Source: an uncultured Bacteroidota bacterium (GTDB lineage Bacteria; Bacteroidota; Bacteroidia; Flavobacteriales; Flavobacteriaceae). Taken from it: a stretch of 33,308 bases of DNA. How positions within the stretch are numbered: position 1 is the stretch's first letter; each line of letters starts with the position of its first letter. The translations under genes and the position numbers were made by a program. The DNA is taken from NCBI GenBank assembly GCA_902544085.1, contig CACCAP010000009.1, positions 1-33,308 of the forward strand. Direction: 5' to 3'. Shown here one piece after another: positions 7,406-16,862 of this stretch. Under the pieces are notes generated by a model. That model was not told where the DNA came from. It did not search any database and saw only the letters and a list, made by a program, of their open reading frames with translations.

Positions 7406-8296
7406 TTGAATCTAACTACTTATTTTAAAGATTTTGAAAATTTTTTAAAATTGGAGAGAAATCTTTCTGTCAACACTATCAAAAGCTATAGATCAGATTT
7501 AAAAAAGTTTGAATTTTATTTATCAAAAACAAGTACCAAAAAATTAAGTTTTATTGGTCCTGAGATAGTTCGTGAATTTTTGTACGAGCAATCAAAAAGA
7601 GTGAGTGCAAAAACTCAGGGAAGAATTATATCTACATTAAAAACTTTTTTCAATTTTTTAGTATTAGAGGAACTGATTAATGATAGTCCAATTGAAAACA
7701 TTGATTACCCAAAAATTGATTCAAAAATTCCTTTAATTCTTTCAACTGATGAAATAGATAAAATCATAAGTTGTGCTTTTTCAAAAAAATTTGGATTAAG
7801 AAATCAGACAATAATTGAAATGATGTATAGTTGTGGTCTAAGAGTAAGTGAAGTAACTGAAATGAAAATATCGAATATATTTTTTGATGAATCTTTAATT
7901 AAGATTTTGGGAAAAGGCAATAAAGAGAGATTCATCCCACTTAGTAGTATAGCAAAAAAGTTATTATACAATTATATTACATATAATAGAAAAAACTTGA
8001 ATCAAGATAAACAATTCATTGACATTGTTTTTTTAAACAACAGAGGTAGAAAATTAACCAGGGTAATGGTTTACAATATCATAAATGATGCTGCATTAGA
8101 GGCAAAAATTAATAAAAAGATTAGCCCACACACATTAAGACACTCCTTCGCAACACATCTAATCGAAAATGGTGCTGATATTATTAGTATTCAAAAAATG
8201 ATGGGACATGAAAATGTCGTTACCACTGAAAAATACTTGCATGTAAATAAAAAATACCTTGTTGAAACTATGATTAAATTTCATCCAAGAAAATAG
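7406..8296 (+). CDS. xerD: Tyrosine recombinase XerD-like (chromosome dimer resolution)
   Basis: Site-specific recombinase that, normally with XerC and FtsK, resolves chromosome dimers at dif. All six catalytic residues are visible: R146 (GLRVSE), K170 (GKGNKER), H242 and R245 (HTLRH), H268 (MGHEN) and the nucleophile Y277 (KYLHV). An N-terminal SAM-like core-binding domain covers about 1-95. The start must be TTG at 7406: the frame is closed by a stop at 7391, no ATG or GTG lies between, and the first in-frame ATG falls far inside the protein. The size (296 residues), sequence type and housekeeping context argue against an integron or prophage integrase. No attachment sites are seen nearby. 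Confidence 0.92.
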   Translation: MNLTTYFKDFENFLKLERNLSVNTIKSYRSDLKKFEFYLSKTSTKKLSFIGPEIVREFLYEQSKRVSAKTQGRIISTLKTFFNFLVLEELINDSPIENIDYPKIDSKIPLILSTDEIDKIISCAFSKKFGLRNQTIIEMMYSCGLRVSEVTEMKISNIFFDESLIKILGKGNKERFIPLSSIAKKLLYNYITYNRKNLNQDKQFIDIVFLNNRGRKLTRVMVYNIINDAALEAKINKKISPHTLRHSFATHLIENGADIISIQKMMGHENVVTTEKYLHVNKKYLVETMIKFHPRK

Positions 8297-8298
8297 TT

Positions 8299-8997
8299 TT
8301 AAAGTGTAAGTTTGAATCCTTTTCCATGAATATTATCTATCCTGATTGATGGGTCCTTAGATAAATATTTTCTAATCTTAGTTATATAAACATCCATTGA
8401 TCTTGATGTAAAATAATTGTCATCTTTCCAAATCTTTATCAATGCTTCCTCCCTTGGGGTTAAATCATTCATGTTCACAATAAGCAACTCTAATAAATCG
8501 GATTCTTTTGGTGATAAGGTAACAGGATTCTCTTTATTAAAACTTAACTGTCTTAGTTTTGAATCAAAAATGAATTTTGAAAACTTATATTCTGTTTTTT
8601 TATTTTTAACCGAATTTGATCTAAAATCTCTCTTAAATAGTGATTTGATTTTTAAAAGAAGTATGTCAGAATCAAAGGGTTTGATAATGTAGTCATCTGC
8701 TCCAATTTTAAATCCCTTTATTACATCATCTTTTTGTGATTTTGCAGTTAAAAAAATCATTGGAACAGAATCATTAATATTTCTAATTTCTTTTGCAAGT
8801 GTAAAACCATCTTTGAAAGGCATCATTACGTCTAAAATACACAAGTCAAAACTTTGAGACTTAAATTTTTTTAATCCATCTACTCCATTTTTTGACAATG
8901 TAACGTTGAAGGAATGTAGACGAAGAAAATCAGATAATATCGATCCAAAATTCAGATCATCCTCGACAATTAAAATTTTTTTACGACTAGTTGACAT
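8299..8997 (-). CDS. Response regulator, OmpR/PhoB family (RprY-like)
   Basis: DNA-binding output of a two-component system. The receiver domain (about 7-120) has the acidic pair E12/D13 with D14, the phospho-acceptor D56 in LDVMMP, T84 and K106 in KPF. A winged-helix DNA-binding domain follows (about 135-232), with the typical L-SPKESDLLELL helix start and the C-terminal SRSMDVYITKIRKYL recognition region. The ATG overlaps the end of the kinase gene by 11 bp, so the two are translationally coupled and very likely a cognate pair. Only two bases separate its stop from that of convergent xerD. Overall type resembles RprY of Bacteroides and Porphyromonas; the target genes cannot be read from here. 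Confidence 0.93.
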   Translation of the reverse strand: MSTSRKKILIVEDDLNFGSILSDFLRLHSFNVTLSKNGVDGLKKFKSQSFDLCILDVMMPFKDGFTLAKEIRNINDSVPMIFLTAKSQKDDVIKGFKIGADDYIIKPFDSDILLLKIKSLFKRDFRSNSVKNKKTEYKFSKFIFDSKLRQLSFNKENPVTLSPKESDLLELLIVNMNDLTPREEALIKIWKDDNYFTSRSMDVYITKIRKYLSKDPSIRIDNIHGKGFKLTL

Positions 8998-10567
8998 TAG
9001 TAAAAGTTATTGTAAATGTTGAACCAATTCCCTCTTTACTTTTAACAGAAATCATTCCACTATGCATCTCAACAATTTTTTTAACAAAAGCAAGACCTAA
9101 ACCATGGCCTTTAATGTTATGAATGTTTCCACTACTTTCCCTGTAAAACTTTTCGAAAATTTTTGATTTAACTTTTTTATTCATTCCAATTCCATTGTCT
9201 TTGAAAAGTATAATTGTATTTAATTTTTCATTTTTAACAACTATTTCAATGATTGGATTTGATTTTGAGTATTTAAGTGAATTTTCAAGAATATTAACAA
9301 ATACATTTATAATTTCTTCCTTTGCCAATAACATAGTATTTTTCTTTTTTTCAAATGTCTTTATAATTTTTGCATCAACACTTTTGGAAAGAAGTTCTAC
9401 CCTACTTACAGCCAGCTCAACCAATTGATTTATATCATGCATCTTTTTTTGCAGTTCTATTTTTTCTTTTTCCAATTGAGAAATCATCAAAACGTTTTCT
9501 ACCTGATTGTTCATTCTATTATTTTCATCCTTTATAATATTTAAATAACTTAATGACTTATTATCAACTTTTCCAATTAACTTCTTTTTTATTGCATCTA
9601 TTGCTAAATTAATTGTAGCAATTGGCGTCTTAAATTCGTGAGTCATATTGTTAATAAAGTCAGATTTCATCTCTGAAATATTTTTTTGTTTTATTGAAAT
9701 AATGATTGTCGAATAAAATGAAACAATTATGATAATGGTAAATACAAATAAAAATATAATTAGAACAATAATATTAGAATTTAAAAGGTTAATATCTTTA
9801 GGGAAACCAACAATTAATACATATTCTGACTCACCATTCTGATTAGTAAATAGAGGGACACTATACTTTGAGAGTTTTTCGAAATTTTCATATCGCTTTG
9901 TACCTAACTTAGTTTCCACATTATTATTTAGAATTCTGAAATCATAGTCAGTAGGCAACCCCCTTTCGTTGAACTCTTTTTGTAGGAGTAACTCCAATTC
10001 AATATTTGAGACTCTATTGGTTATTGGCTTTAAATTAGCAATATCAATAAATATTGACTTGTATTTTGCCTCATCCATCAGCGATATCTTTTCCATTTTT
10101 TGTAACTTTTCAAGTGAGGTCATACTATTCATTTCTTTTTCAAATGCATCATCAAAAATTATTGTTGATTTTAAACTTGTATAGTCTTTGATTGAAATAC
10201 TGTCTATTGATCTCGAATCAAATAGATTTGAGTTAATATTGTAATCCTCCTCTAAAATGGCTGAGTAGTACAGATAAAAATTTTCATCATCTGTATTCTT
10301 ATCAATGAACTGAAAAACATCTACTAGTTGGGACTCAACTGGCGCCCCAATACTATCTTTTAATTTTTGATAAGCTGACAGATAGTCTCTCATTTCCCTG
10401 TCTGAGATTGCATCTGCTACCGTAATTAGGGCATTGTTGGTGTTTTGAGAAAACTGTTTCTCATAAGTATCGATTGCATTTTTAATCCAATATCCTTGTA
10501 AAAGGATAATTCCTAGAAGAGATATTGAAATAAATACAATTAAAAGAACAATTCTATTTTTTTTCAC
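8987..10567 (-). CDS. Sensor histidine kinase (RprX-like)
   Basis: Membrane sensor of 526 residues paired with the following response regulator. Two membrane segments (about 6-27 and 264-290) flank a periplasmic sensing domain of some 235 residues without a domain I can name. The dimerisation and phospho-acceptor helix carries His310 in MTHEFKTP. The ATP-binding domain shows the N box with N425 and N429, the G1 box DNGIGM at 457-462, and the G2 box GHGLGLAF from 487. No HAMP domain is evident between TM2 and the phospho-acceptor helix, as in RprX-type kinases. The start overlaps coaE by 14 bp. The stimulus is unknown. Confidence 0.93.
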   Translation of the reverse strand: MKKNRIVLLIVFISISLLGIILLQGYWIKNAIDTYEKQFSQNTNNALITVADAISDREMRDYLSAYQKLKDSIGAPVESQLVDVFQFIDKNTDDENFYLYYSAILEEDYNINSNLFDSRSIDSISIKDYTSLKSTIIFDDAFEKEMNSMTSLEKLQKMEKISLMDEAKYKSIFIDIANLKPITNRVSNIELELLLQKEFNERGLPTDYDFRILNNNVETKLGTKRYENFEKLSKYSVPLFTNQNGESEYVLIVGFPKDINLLNSNIIVLIIFLFVFTIIIIVSFYSTIIISIKQKNISEMKSDFINNMTHEFKTPIATINLAIDAIKKKLIGKVDNKSLSYLNIIKDENNRMNNQVENVLMISQLEKEKIELQKKMHDINQLVELAVSRVELLSKSVDAKIIKTFEKKKNTMLLAKEEIINVFVNILENSLKYSKSNPIIEIVVKNEKLNTIILFKDNGIGMNKKVKSKIFEKFYRESSGNIHNIKGHGLGLAFVKKIVEMHSGMISVKSKEGIGSTFTITFTNVN

Positions 10568-11147
10568 TCAATGATTCAATTTTGGAAATTAAACTTAATA
10601 TCTGAACTGAAGTTTCTGAAAAGTTGATGTTTTCAATGACAAAAGTTGCTAAACTTATTTTTTTTTTATCAGACCACTGAACTTTCATGATTTTTTCAAT
10701 GTCACTTTTATTAATATTGTCTCTTTTAATTACCCTATTTATTCTTTGAGCTTTTGGGGAGATTAGAAGAATGTTGTAATCTAAGATTTTATGAAAATTA
10801 CTTTCAAAAAGTATTGCCGATTCAACTAAAATTTTTGAATTTAAATTACTTTTTAAAACCTTTTCAAATTGGTGAAAAACCTTCGGATGAACTAAACTAT
10901 TTAAATAATTCAACTTGTCTTCATCACTATAAATAATTTCTGAAATATATTTTGAGTTTAAATTATCGCCGATGTATGAATTTGTTCCAAAAAAATTAAT
11001 GATGGAGTTTTTAACAGAGTGATCATTTCTGATAATCGTTTTTGCAATTTCATCTGAATTAAAAATTTTGAAACCTTTTTCAGCAAAAATTTTAGATATC
11101 TTGGTTTTGCCTGAACCAATTCCACCTGTTAATCCAATTTTTAACAT
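10554..11147 (-). CDS. coaE: Dephospho-CoA kinase
   Basis: Last step of coenzyme A synthesis: phosphorylates the 3'-hydroxyl of the ribose in dephospho-CoA. The P-loop GGIGSGKT is at residues 8-15, within the family N-terminus MLKIGLTGG. The conserved D-(x)-IA after FNSDEIAK and the HPKVF motif that follows the CoA-binding helices are present. The 197-residue length is normal. It starts 5 bp after the fabI stop and overlaps the kinase gene downstream. The same run of genes also carries coaBC, so two of the five CoA steps are encoded in this window. Confidence 0.96.
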   Translation of the reverse strand: MLKIGLTGGIGSGKTKISKIFAEKGFKIFNSDEIAKTIIRNDHSVKNSIINFFGTNSYIGDNLNSKYISEIIYSDEDKLNYLNSLVHPKVFHQFEKVLKSNLNSKILVESAILFESNFHKILDYNILLISPKAQRINRVIKRDNINKSDIEKIMKVQWSDKKKISLATFVIENINFSETSVQILSLISKIESLSEKK

Positions 11148-11152
11148 TAAAA

Positions 11153-11968
11153 TTACTTTTTTGTAATGGAATCGATAATTTCTTGACTTACACCCACATT
11201 ACTAAAACCCCCGTCATGAAATAAATTTTGAAGTGTAACTTTTTTAGTAAGATCAGAAAAAAGAGAGACTGTGTAATTGGCGCACTCATCAGCAGTAGCA
11301 TTTCCAAGTGGGGACATTTTTTCTGCATAATCAATAAAACCATCAAATCCTTTCACTCCTTTACCTGCTGTCGTAGGTGTTGGTGACTGGCTTATTGTAT
11401 TTACCCGAACTTTTTTCTCTTTACCAAAAAAATAACCAAAACTTCTAGCTACTGACTCCAAATACGCTTTATTATCTGCCATATCATTATAATCAGGAAA
11501 AACTCTTTGTGCAGCCATGTATGATAACGCAACTATACTACCCCATTCATTCATAGCATCCTTGTTATAAAGGCATTGCATTAGCCTGTGAAAAGAGGCA
11601 GCAGAAATATTCCATCCTTTGGTTAACCAATCATGATTTAAATCCGTGTAATGTTTACCCTTTCTAACATTTATTGACATTCCAATAGAATGCAAAACAA
11701 AATCAATTTTACCATTAAAGTGTTTCATGGTCTCATCAATTAAATTATCTAGATCCGTATTTGAAGTAGCATCAGCAGGAACAACAATTGAATTGGTTTT
11801 TTTCGCTAACAAATCAATTGAACCCATTCTTACTGCTACTGGAGCATTAGTAAGAACGAAACTTCCACCTTGTTCATGAACTTTTTCAGCTGTTTTCCAA
11901 GCAATTGAATTTTCATCAAGAGCCCCGAAAATAATCCCTTTTTTATTTTTTAATAATTCGTTTGGCAT
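11153..11968 (-). CDS. fabI: Enoyl-[acyl-carrier-protein] reductase [NADH] FabI
   Basis: Reduces the trans-2 double bond of enoyl-ACP in each round of fatty-acid elongation, and is the target of triclosan-type inhibitors. The chosen ATG gives 271 residues starting MPNELLKNKKGIIFGA. A longer frame from 12004 would add 12 residues that do not fit the family and overlap recN. It is a short-chain dehydrogenase fold with an N-terminal nucleotide-binding GAL-(x)-SIAW motif. The active-site Tyr150, Tyr160 and Lys167 are spaced as Y146/Y156/K163 in the Escherichia coli enzyme. QSPTPTTAGKG near 194-204 forms the substrate-binding loop. It lies 19 bp after recN, the largest gap in the 14-gene minus-strand run. 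Confidence 0.96.
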   Translation of the reverse strand: MPNELLKNKKGIIFGALDENSIAWKTAEKVHEQGGSFVLTNAPVAVRMGSIDLLAKKTNSIVVPADATSNTDLDNLIDETMKHFNGKIDFVLHSIGMSINVRKGKHYTDLNHDWLTKGWNISAASFHRLMQCLYNKDAMNEWGSIVALSYMAAQRVFPDYNDMADNKAYLESVARSFGYFFGKEKKVRVNTISQSPTPTTAGKGVKGFDGFIDYAEKMSPLGNATADECANYTVSLFSDLTKKVTLQNLFHDGGFSNVGVSQEIIDSITKK

Positions 11969-11987
11969 TTTTACTTTAAATATAAGA

Positions 11988-13637
11988 TTATTTAAGCAAC
12001 TCAATCGCTTGATCTAGGGCTGGGTTGGTAATATTGTCAGCTGAAATCATAGCTGCAATTTCTTCAATTCTTTCTTCACGATTTAGCTTTCTTAAAATTG
12101 TTTTTGGTTTATTTGAGGACAAAATCTTGTAAACTTTATAGTGATTAGAGGCTTTTGCAGCAACTTGAGCGAGGTGTGAAATTACAATTAATTGAGATTT
12201 ACATCCTATTTTTTTCATTAAATCACCGATTACATTTGCAACTTTACCAGATGTTCCAGAATCAATCTCATCAAAAATTAATGTAGGTAATCTCATTTTA
12301 TCAGAGAATAACACATTAATTGCTAATAAAATTCTAGACTTTTCTCCGCCTGAAGCAATTTTAATTAATTTATTGTAATTTTTTCCTTTATCAGGAGAGT
12401 ATAAAATATTTAGATTATCCATCCCATATTTATTTAATTGATCAGACTTCTCTAAATCAAATTTTATTCTCGATTCTTTCATGGAAAGATCGTTAAAAAT
12501 TATTTGGATTTCTTTTTGAAGGTCAACAACTCTTTGTTTTCTTTTTATAAAAATTTTTTCAGCTAAGATTTGACATTTATTTTCTAGTTCCTGAGTTTGA
12601 TTTTTCAGAAATTGAACCTCATTTTCTAAATCTTTTGAATTTGAAAATTTAGACGATAAATTTTCTTTAACCTTAATTAGGTCAATGGTAGTTTTGGCAT
12701 TGTGTTTAGAAAGCAGATCTCTTATTTTAAAAATTCTATTTTGTACATACTCAAATCTTCTAGGATCATAAATTAGATTTTCAGATTTTTTGTTAATTGT
12801 AGCAATAATATCATCAAATTCGATTTTGATCTGATCATATCTGTTTTTCAAATTCATGAAATCGTTTGATGTGGATGATATTTTATTTATAATCGATGAG
12901 AGATTATTCATTAATGTAATTAGACTGTAATGCTCACCATAAACTATTTGGTGATATTCATTTAATTCATTTTTTAACTTGTCATAGTTTTTTAGATTAA
13001 TAAATTCTTGCTCTAGGCCTTCCTCTTCATTGTTTTGTAAGTTAAGTTCGTTTATTTCACTAAATAAAAATTTATTGTAATCTGAATTAGATTTAATACT
13101 AATTAGTTGATTCTTTAGTTTTTCGTAAGTTTTTTGTTTGGAAATGTATTGATTGAAGACAGACAAAAAACTCTTGGTCATTAAATTAATTTCATCATCA
13201 CTGTCAATCAGATTATAGTAAAAACTCTTTTGATTTAAAACCAAATCTTGATTTTGAGATTGAATATTTATTAAGTCCTGAGTAATACTTTTTAAAATTT
13301 CTAATTTGACAGGTGTGTCATTGATAAATGCTCTGGATTTTCCATTTGATAATATTTCCCTTCTAAAAAAAGATTCATTTTCAAAATCAACATCAAAGTT
13401 TAAAAATTTGTCTTTTAATTTGTCGTTAATTAAAAAAACTGCTTCGATGATGCATTTTTTATTTCTGGGACCAACAACTTTGTGATCTATTCTAGATCCT
13501 ACTAATAAGTTTAATGCTCCGATTACAATTGACTTACCTGAACCAGTCTCCCCTGTTATAATATTGAAGTTTTTTTCAAAGTTTACTTTTATATCTTCAA
13601 TTAATAAATAGTTTTTTATTTCAATAGTCCTTAACAA
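11988..13637 (-). CDS. recN: DNA repair protein RecN
   Basis: SMC-like ATPase acting early in recombinational repair of double-strand breaks. The head domain is split by a long coiled coil. The Walker A GETGSGKS is at 29-36, followed by about 300 residues rich in Lys, Glu, Asn and Leu with heptad-like character. The ABC signature SGGEK is at 429-433 and Walker B LIFDE at 453-457, with the D-loop and the switch histidine in ISHLAQVA. Length (549) is normal. It starts 8 bp after the PorD-like gene. No SOS-type operator can be seen because there is no intergenic space before it. Confidence 0.96.
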   Translation of the reverse strand: MLRTIEIKNYLLIEDIKVNFEKNFNIITGETGSGKSIVIGALNLLVGSRIDHKVVGPRNKKCIIEAVFLINDKLKDKFLNFDVDFENESFFRREILSNGKSRAFINDTPVKLEILKSITQDLINIQSQNQDLVLNQKSFYYNLIDSDDEINLMTKSFLSVFNQYISKQKTYEKLKNQLISIKSNSDYNKFLFSEINELNLQNNEEEGLEQEFINLKNYDKLKNELNEYHQIVYGEHYSLITLMNNLSSIINKISSTSNDFMNLKNRYDQIKIEFDDIIATINKKSENLIYDPRRFEYVQNRIFKIRDLLSKHNAKTTIDLIKVKENLSSKFSNSKDLENEVQFLKNQTQELENKCQILAEKIFIKRKQRVVDLQKEIQIIFNDLSMKESRIKFDLEKSDQLNKYGMDNLNILYSPDKGKNYNKLIKIASGGEKSRILLAINVLFSDKMRLPTLIFDEIDSGTSGKVANVIGDLMKKIGCKSQLIVISHLAQVAAKASNHYKVYKILSSNKPKTILRKLNREERIEEIAAMISADNITNPALDQAIELLK

Positions 13638-13645
13638 TTGTATTA

Positions 13646-14542
13646 TTATTTGATGCTATTCCACTTCTCAGAAAAAAAAGGTGCTATTCTATTAAGATTA
13701 TTTTTAAGATCTATCAAATAACTTTCGTTATTATGATTTTTATACAAATTTATAATTTCATCATTTTTTGACTGAAAAAACATTTGTTGCATAATTGAGT
13801 TTGGTCTTAATCTATTTATCAAATTGAATTTTCCAATTGTCTGTGAAATCGCCTTTAAAGCATTTTCTTTATCGTCAATTAATAAATCCAGTCCCGTTCT
13901 GTGATAATCATAATATATTTCTTTTATGGTTGAATAATTGGACGAAACTAAATTTTCAACCAACCAATATTTATTAATCCTTCCATTGTTATAATTTTGA
14001 CTCCACATGTTAGACTGAGAATTACTGGACGCAAAATCAAGAATTTTCTTTGAATTTAAAAAATTTGATTTACCAGAATTTAGGGCAAAACTGTCTTTGT
14101 CAAGTCCTATTATAATATTTGCATAAAATTCAAGAACTGATGCCAAATCGGATTCAAATCTGCTATCAGACCTCAAAATATATTGGTTTGATTCATAATT
14201 GAAGCTTACCCCATTATCCTTGAAGAGAAAAATATTTGTATTGTAATCAGTATTAAAAACTGGTCTAAAGGATTTTATTTCAAAGTTACAATTGAAAAAA
14301 CTATCAGAATAACTTAAAACAGTTATGATTAATGTACAATCAATTTTTTCAAAGTTTTTAAGAGATTGATTGTCCCAGTCATTCGTATTTAAAAAATTTT
14401 CAATATTTCTTTCAAGATTACTAAAAATTTCCTTTTCTGTTTGATTAATAAAACCACTATTGACAACAACATCACAATTTAATTGCTGGCTAGATAATTT
14501 AAAAAAGAAAAGTAATAAGGAGCTATAAGTTATAAATCTCAT
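13646..14542 (-). CDS. DUF4835 / PorD-like exported protein
   Basis: Exported protein of 298 residues with a signal peptide (about 1-20, ending near SSQ) and the family N-terminus QLNCDVVVNS, then the block LERNIENFLNTNDW. This is DUF4835, a Bacteroidota-only family that I recall being linked to the type IX secretion system under the name PorD; the link is from memory and the biochemical role is unclear to me. I chose the ATG at 14542, eight codons into the longer frame (14566), because it gives a clean signal peptide. Either start overlaps coaBC (by 20 or 44 bp). Its place between recN and coaBC is one I associate with Flavobacteriia. Confidence 0.8.
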   Translation of the reverse strand: MRFITYSSLLLFFFKLSSQQLNCDVVVNSGFINQTEKEIFSNLERNIENFLNTNDWDNQSLKNFEKIDCTLIITVLSYSDSFFNCNFEIKSFRPVFNTDYNTNIFLFKDNGVSFNYESNQYILRSDSRFESDLASVLEFYANIIIGLDKDSFALNSGKSNFLNSKKILDFASSNSQSNMWSQNYNNGRINKYWLVENLVSSNYSTIKEIYYDYHRTGLDLLIDDKENALKAISQTIGKFNLINRLRPNSIMQQMFFQSKNDEIINLYKNHNNESYLIDLKNNLNRIAPFFSEKWNSIK

Positions 14543-15725
14543 GCAGAATATCTTTAGCGACCTCATTTTTGAACTTTAGTTTAAATTTTTTCGTTTTACT
14601 TTTGGTTATAAAATGTATCTTATTTTTATCAGAGTTAAAACAAGTATTTTCATCAGATATTGAATTCAAAACTATTGCATCAAGCTGTTTTTTATCAAGC
14701 TTATTTTTGGCGTTTGCAATCTCATTTTCAGTTTCTAATGCAAAACCGATAACTTTTTGATTATTTTTTTTTAGTTTGCTTAACTCAGAAATTATATCAA
14801 TATTTTTAACCAATTCTAAGTTAAATGTTTTTTTTATATTCTTTTTAATTTTTGTTTTTGATATTTTTTTTGGTTTAAAGTCTGAAACTGCAGCTGCCAT
14901 AATTAAATAATCCATTTTTTTTAATTCAGAAAAACACTTTTCAAACATTTCATCGGCAGAAGTTACATTGATAACTTTTATGTTATTATTTGTCAGATTG
15001 ATTTGAGTTGGACCGCTGATCAATATAACATTAGCCCCCATGGCGGCTGCCTCTTTTGCAATTTCATACCCCATCTTTCCAGATGAGTGATTACTAATGA
15101 ATCTTACTGGGTCAATCCTCTCAATTGTGGGTCCAGCAGTTACAAGTATATTTTTTTTGTTATATATAAGTTTTTCAGAAATATGATCAACCAAAATATC
15201 TAAGATATTTTGTGGTTCTTCAAGTCTTCCTTCCCCGCTCAAACCACTAGCTAAAAAGCCCTGTGCAGGTTTTATAAAAATATTTCCTCTTTTAACTAGG
15301 CTATTGATATTAATTTTAGTGGATTCAGAATTATACATTTCAAGATCCATAGCTGGTGCAAAAAAAACATCACATACAGTTGACATATATGTTGCCACAA
15401 GTAAATTATCAGCATTACCTGAAACTAACTTGGACAATGTTGATGAAGTAATTGGTGCAATTATCATATAGTCTGCCCAATCAGCGAGTTCTACATGATT
15501 CACCCATTCAACTTTATCATCATCTTCAAAAAAATCAGTCAAAACTTTTTTTTCTGAAAGTGTTGAAAAAGTTAGTTGAGTAACAAAATTGTTAGCACTA
15601 TCTGAGAATATAACCTGAACATTAGCTCCTTCTCTCTTCAATAATCTTAAAAGAATAATTGATTTGTATGCAGCAATACTACCAGTTACCCCTAAAAGAA
15701 TGTTTTTTCCTTCAAGGACAGACAT
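14523..15725 (-). CDS. coaBC: Bifunctional phosphopantothenoylcysteine decarboxylase / phosphopantothenate-cysteine ligase
   Basis: Makes 4'-phosphopantetheine in two steps of CoA synthesis: the CoaB half joins cysteine to phosphopantothenate, the CoaC half decarboxylates the product with FMN. The N-terminal flavodoxin-like CoaC domain (about 1-180) shows GVTGSIAAYK, the catalytic His in NHVELADW and the loop PAMDLEM, which replaces the PxMNxxMW of enterobacteria. The CoaB domain (about 190-400) has TAGPTIERIDPVRFISNHSSG in two consecutive blocks, then AAAVSDF followed by lysines. Length (400) is normal. It begins 5 bp after rpoZ. Confidence 0.96.
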   Translation of the reverse strand: MSVLEGKNILLGVTGSIAAYKSIILLRLLKREGANVQVIFSDSANNFVTQLTFSTLSEKKVLTDFFEDDDKVEWVNHVELADWADYMIIAPITSSTLSKLVSGNADNLLVATYMSTVCDVFFAPAMDLEMYNSESTKININSLVKRGNIFIKPAQGFLASGLSGEGRLEEPQNILDILVDHISEKLIYNKKNILVTAGPTIERIDPVRFISNHSSGKMGYEIAKEAAAMGANVILISGPTQINLTNNNIKVINVTSADEMFEKCFSELKKMDYLIMAAAVSDFKPKKISKTKIKKNIKKTFNLELVKNIDIISELSKLKKNNQKVIGFALETENEIANAKNKLDKKQLDAIVLNSISDENTCFNSDKNKIHFITKSKTKKFKLKFKNEVAKDILHEIYNL

Positions 15726-15730
15726 ATCAA

Positions 15731-16051
15731 TTAATTTGTTTCAGGTTTCCTGTGATAGATTTTTTCGTTTAACCAATTATCAATTGCAATAGCGTGTGCT
15801 TTGGGGAGCTTTTCATAAAATTTAGAAACTTCGATCTGCTCTTTATTTTCAAAAATTTCTTCCAAACTATCGCTGGGAGTTGCAAATTCTTCAAGTTTAC
15901 TAATAAGTTCTTTCTTTATATCTTCATTGATTTGGACTGTTCTTTTAGCAATTATCGAAATAGCTTTGTAAATATTTTCGGTCTTGTTTTCAATGGTTTC
16001 TCTGTTGTAAGTTACAGTGGATGTAGGGGCTTTAATTTTCTTAAAATCCAT
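15731..16051 (-). CDS. rpoZ: RNA polymerase omega subunit, Bacteroidota type
   Basis: Small RNA polymerase subunit that helps fold and hold the beta' subunit. I place the start at the internal ATG (16051), giving 106 residues beginning MDFKKIKAP; the longer frame from 16084 would add 11 unlikely residues and overlap bamD. The block NIYKAISIIAKRTVQIN is the omega core, with its conserved Ala-Arg. It is followed by EEFATPSDSLEEIFENKEQ and the tail LPKAHAIAIDNWL seen in Bacteroidota homologues, which are longer than the proteobacterial omega. The gaps to bamD (7 bp) and coaBC (5 bp) indicate one transcript. Confidence 0.9.
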   Translation of the reverse strand: MDFKKIKAPTSTVTYNRETIENKTENIYKAISIIAKRTVQINEDIKKELISKLEEFATPSDSLEEIFENKEQIEVSKFYEKLPKAHAIAIDNWLNEKIYHRKPETN

Positions 16052-16058
16052 AAAAAAT

Positions 16059-16862
16059 TTATTGATTGGCGGCAAATATAGCAATTTCTTTCTCTATATC
16101 TGAAATCATTGATTCAGTTTTATCATAAAATTGTGATTTTGGATATTCTCTCATTAATTCTTCATAAACTTTTTTTGCATCATTCAACCTTTCAAACTTT
16201 TTAGAAGGAATACTATTTATGGCCAATTTAAATGACGAGTCAAATAAATAATATAATGCATCCTCTCTGTATGGTGTACCGGGATAATCGACAATAAAAC
16301 TGTTAAGCACAGTTATAGCAGATGTATAATCACGAATGGTATTATATTGCTTGGCTATTTCAAATGCTTTTTTTTCAAGTTTTAGCCTAAGTTCCTGAAC
16401 ATGTTCATTTGCAATATCTAAATTTTCTGAATATGGATAGAAATTTATAAAGTCTTGCAATTTGTCAATTGCTTCAAATGTCTGTGTTTGGTCCAAACTA
16501 AATCTGGGTGATTGTTTGTAAAAGCAAAATGCTTCCAAGTATGCAGCCTCCTCTACTTTTTGACTGATTGGATAAGCTTTTATAAAACTTTCAAATTGAT
16601 AGGCTGCAAGAACATAATTTTTTATCTCAAGTAGCGACTTGGCATAAAAAAATGTAATTCTTTCAGCTTGTGGTTTTCCTCTGTACTTAGGTAATATTTG
16701 TTCAAATAGGCCACTTGCCCTTCTATATTCTTCATTTTCAAAATATTTCTCAGCCATTTGATATTTAACCTTTACATCTTCATTTCTTAAAAGTTTTTGA
16801 TACTCATTACATGAAGTAAAAAGGAGTATAGTAAATAATAGGATAGAACAGTTTTTATTCAT
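16059..16862 (-). CDS. bamD: Outer-membrane assembly lipoprotein BamD
   Basis: Essential lipoprotein of the BAM complex, which inserts beta-barrel proteins such as the TonB-dependent receptor in this window into the outer membrane. The signal peptide ends in the lipobox FTSC, with Cys18 as the lipidated residue. The mature protein is a run of about five TPR-like helix pairs, for example AEKYFENEEYRRASGLFEQI and the pairs that start near YAAKSLLEIK-type and AAYQFESF segments. Its 267 residues fit the Bacteroidota form. The gene overlaps the end of dapA by 8 bp and is followed by rpoZ. Confidence 0.93.
   Translation of the reverse strand: MNKNCSILLFTILLFTSCNEYQKLLRNEDVKVKYQMAEKYFENEEYRRASGLFEQILPKYRGKPQAERITFFYAKSLLEIKNYVLAAYQFESFIKAYPISQKVEEAAYLEAFCFYKQSPRFSLDQTQTFEAIDKLQDFINFYPYSENLDIANEHVQELRLKLEKKAFEIAKQYNTIRDYTSAITVLNSFIVDYPGTPYREDALYYLFDSSFKLAINSIPSKKFERLNDAKKVYEELMREYPKSQFYDKTESMISDIEKEIAIFAANQ

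Noticed and set aside
7406..8296. xerD as the integrase of a mobile element
   Set aside because: It has the size and residues of housekeeping XerD, with no attachment-site repeats, tRNA gene, transposase or phage genes near it.
11969..12004. Longer fabI frame overlapping recN
   Set aside because: The 12 extra residues do not fit the FabI N-terminus; the ATG at 11968 does.
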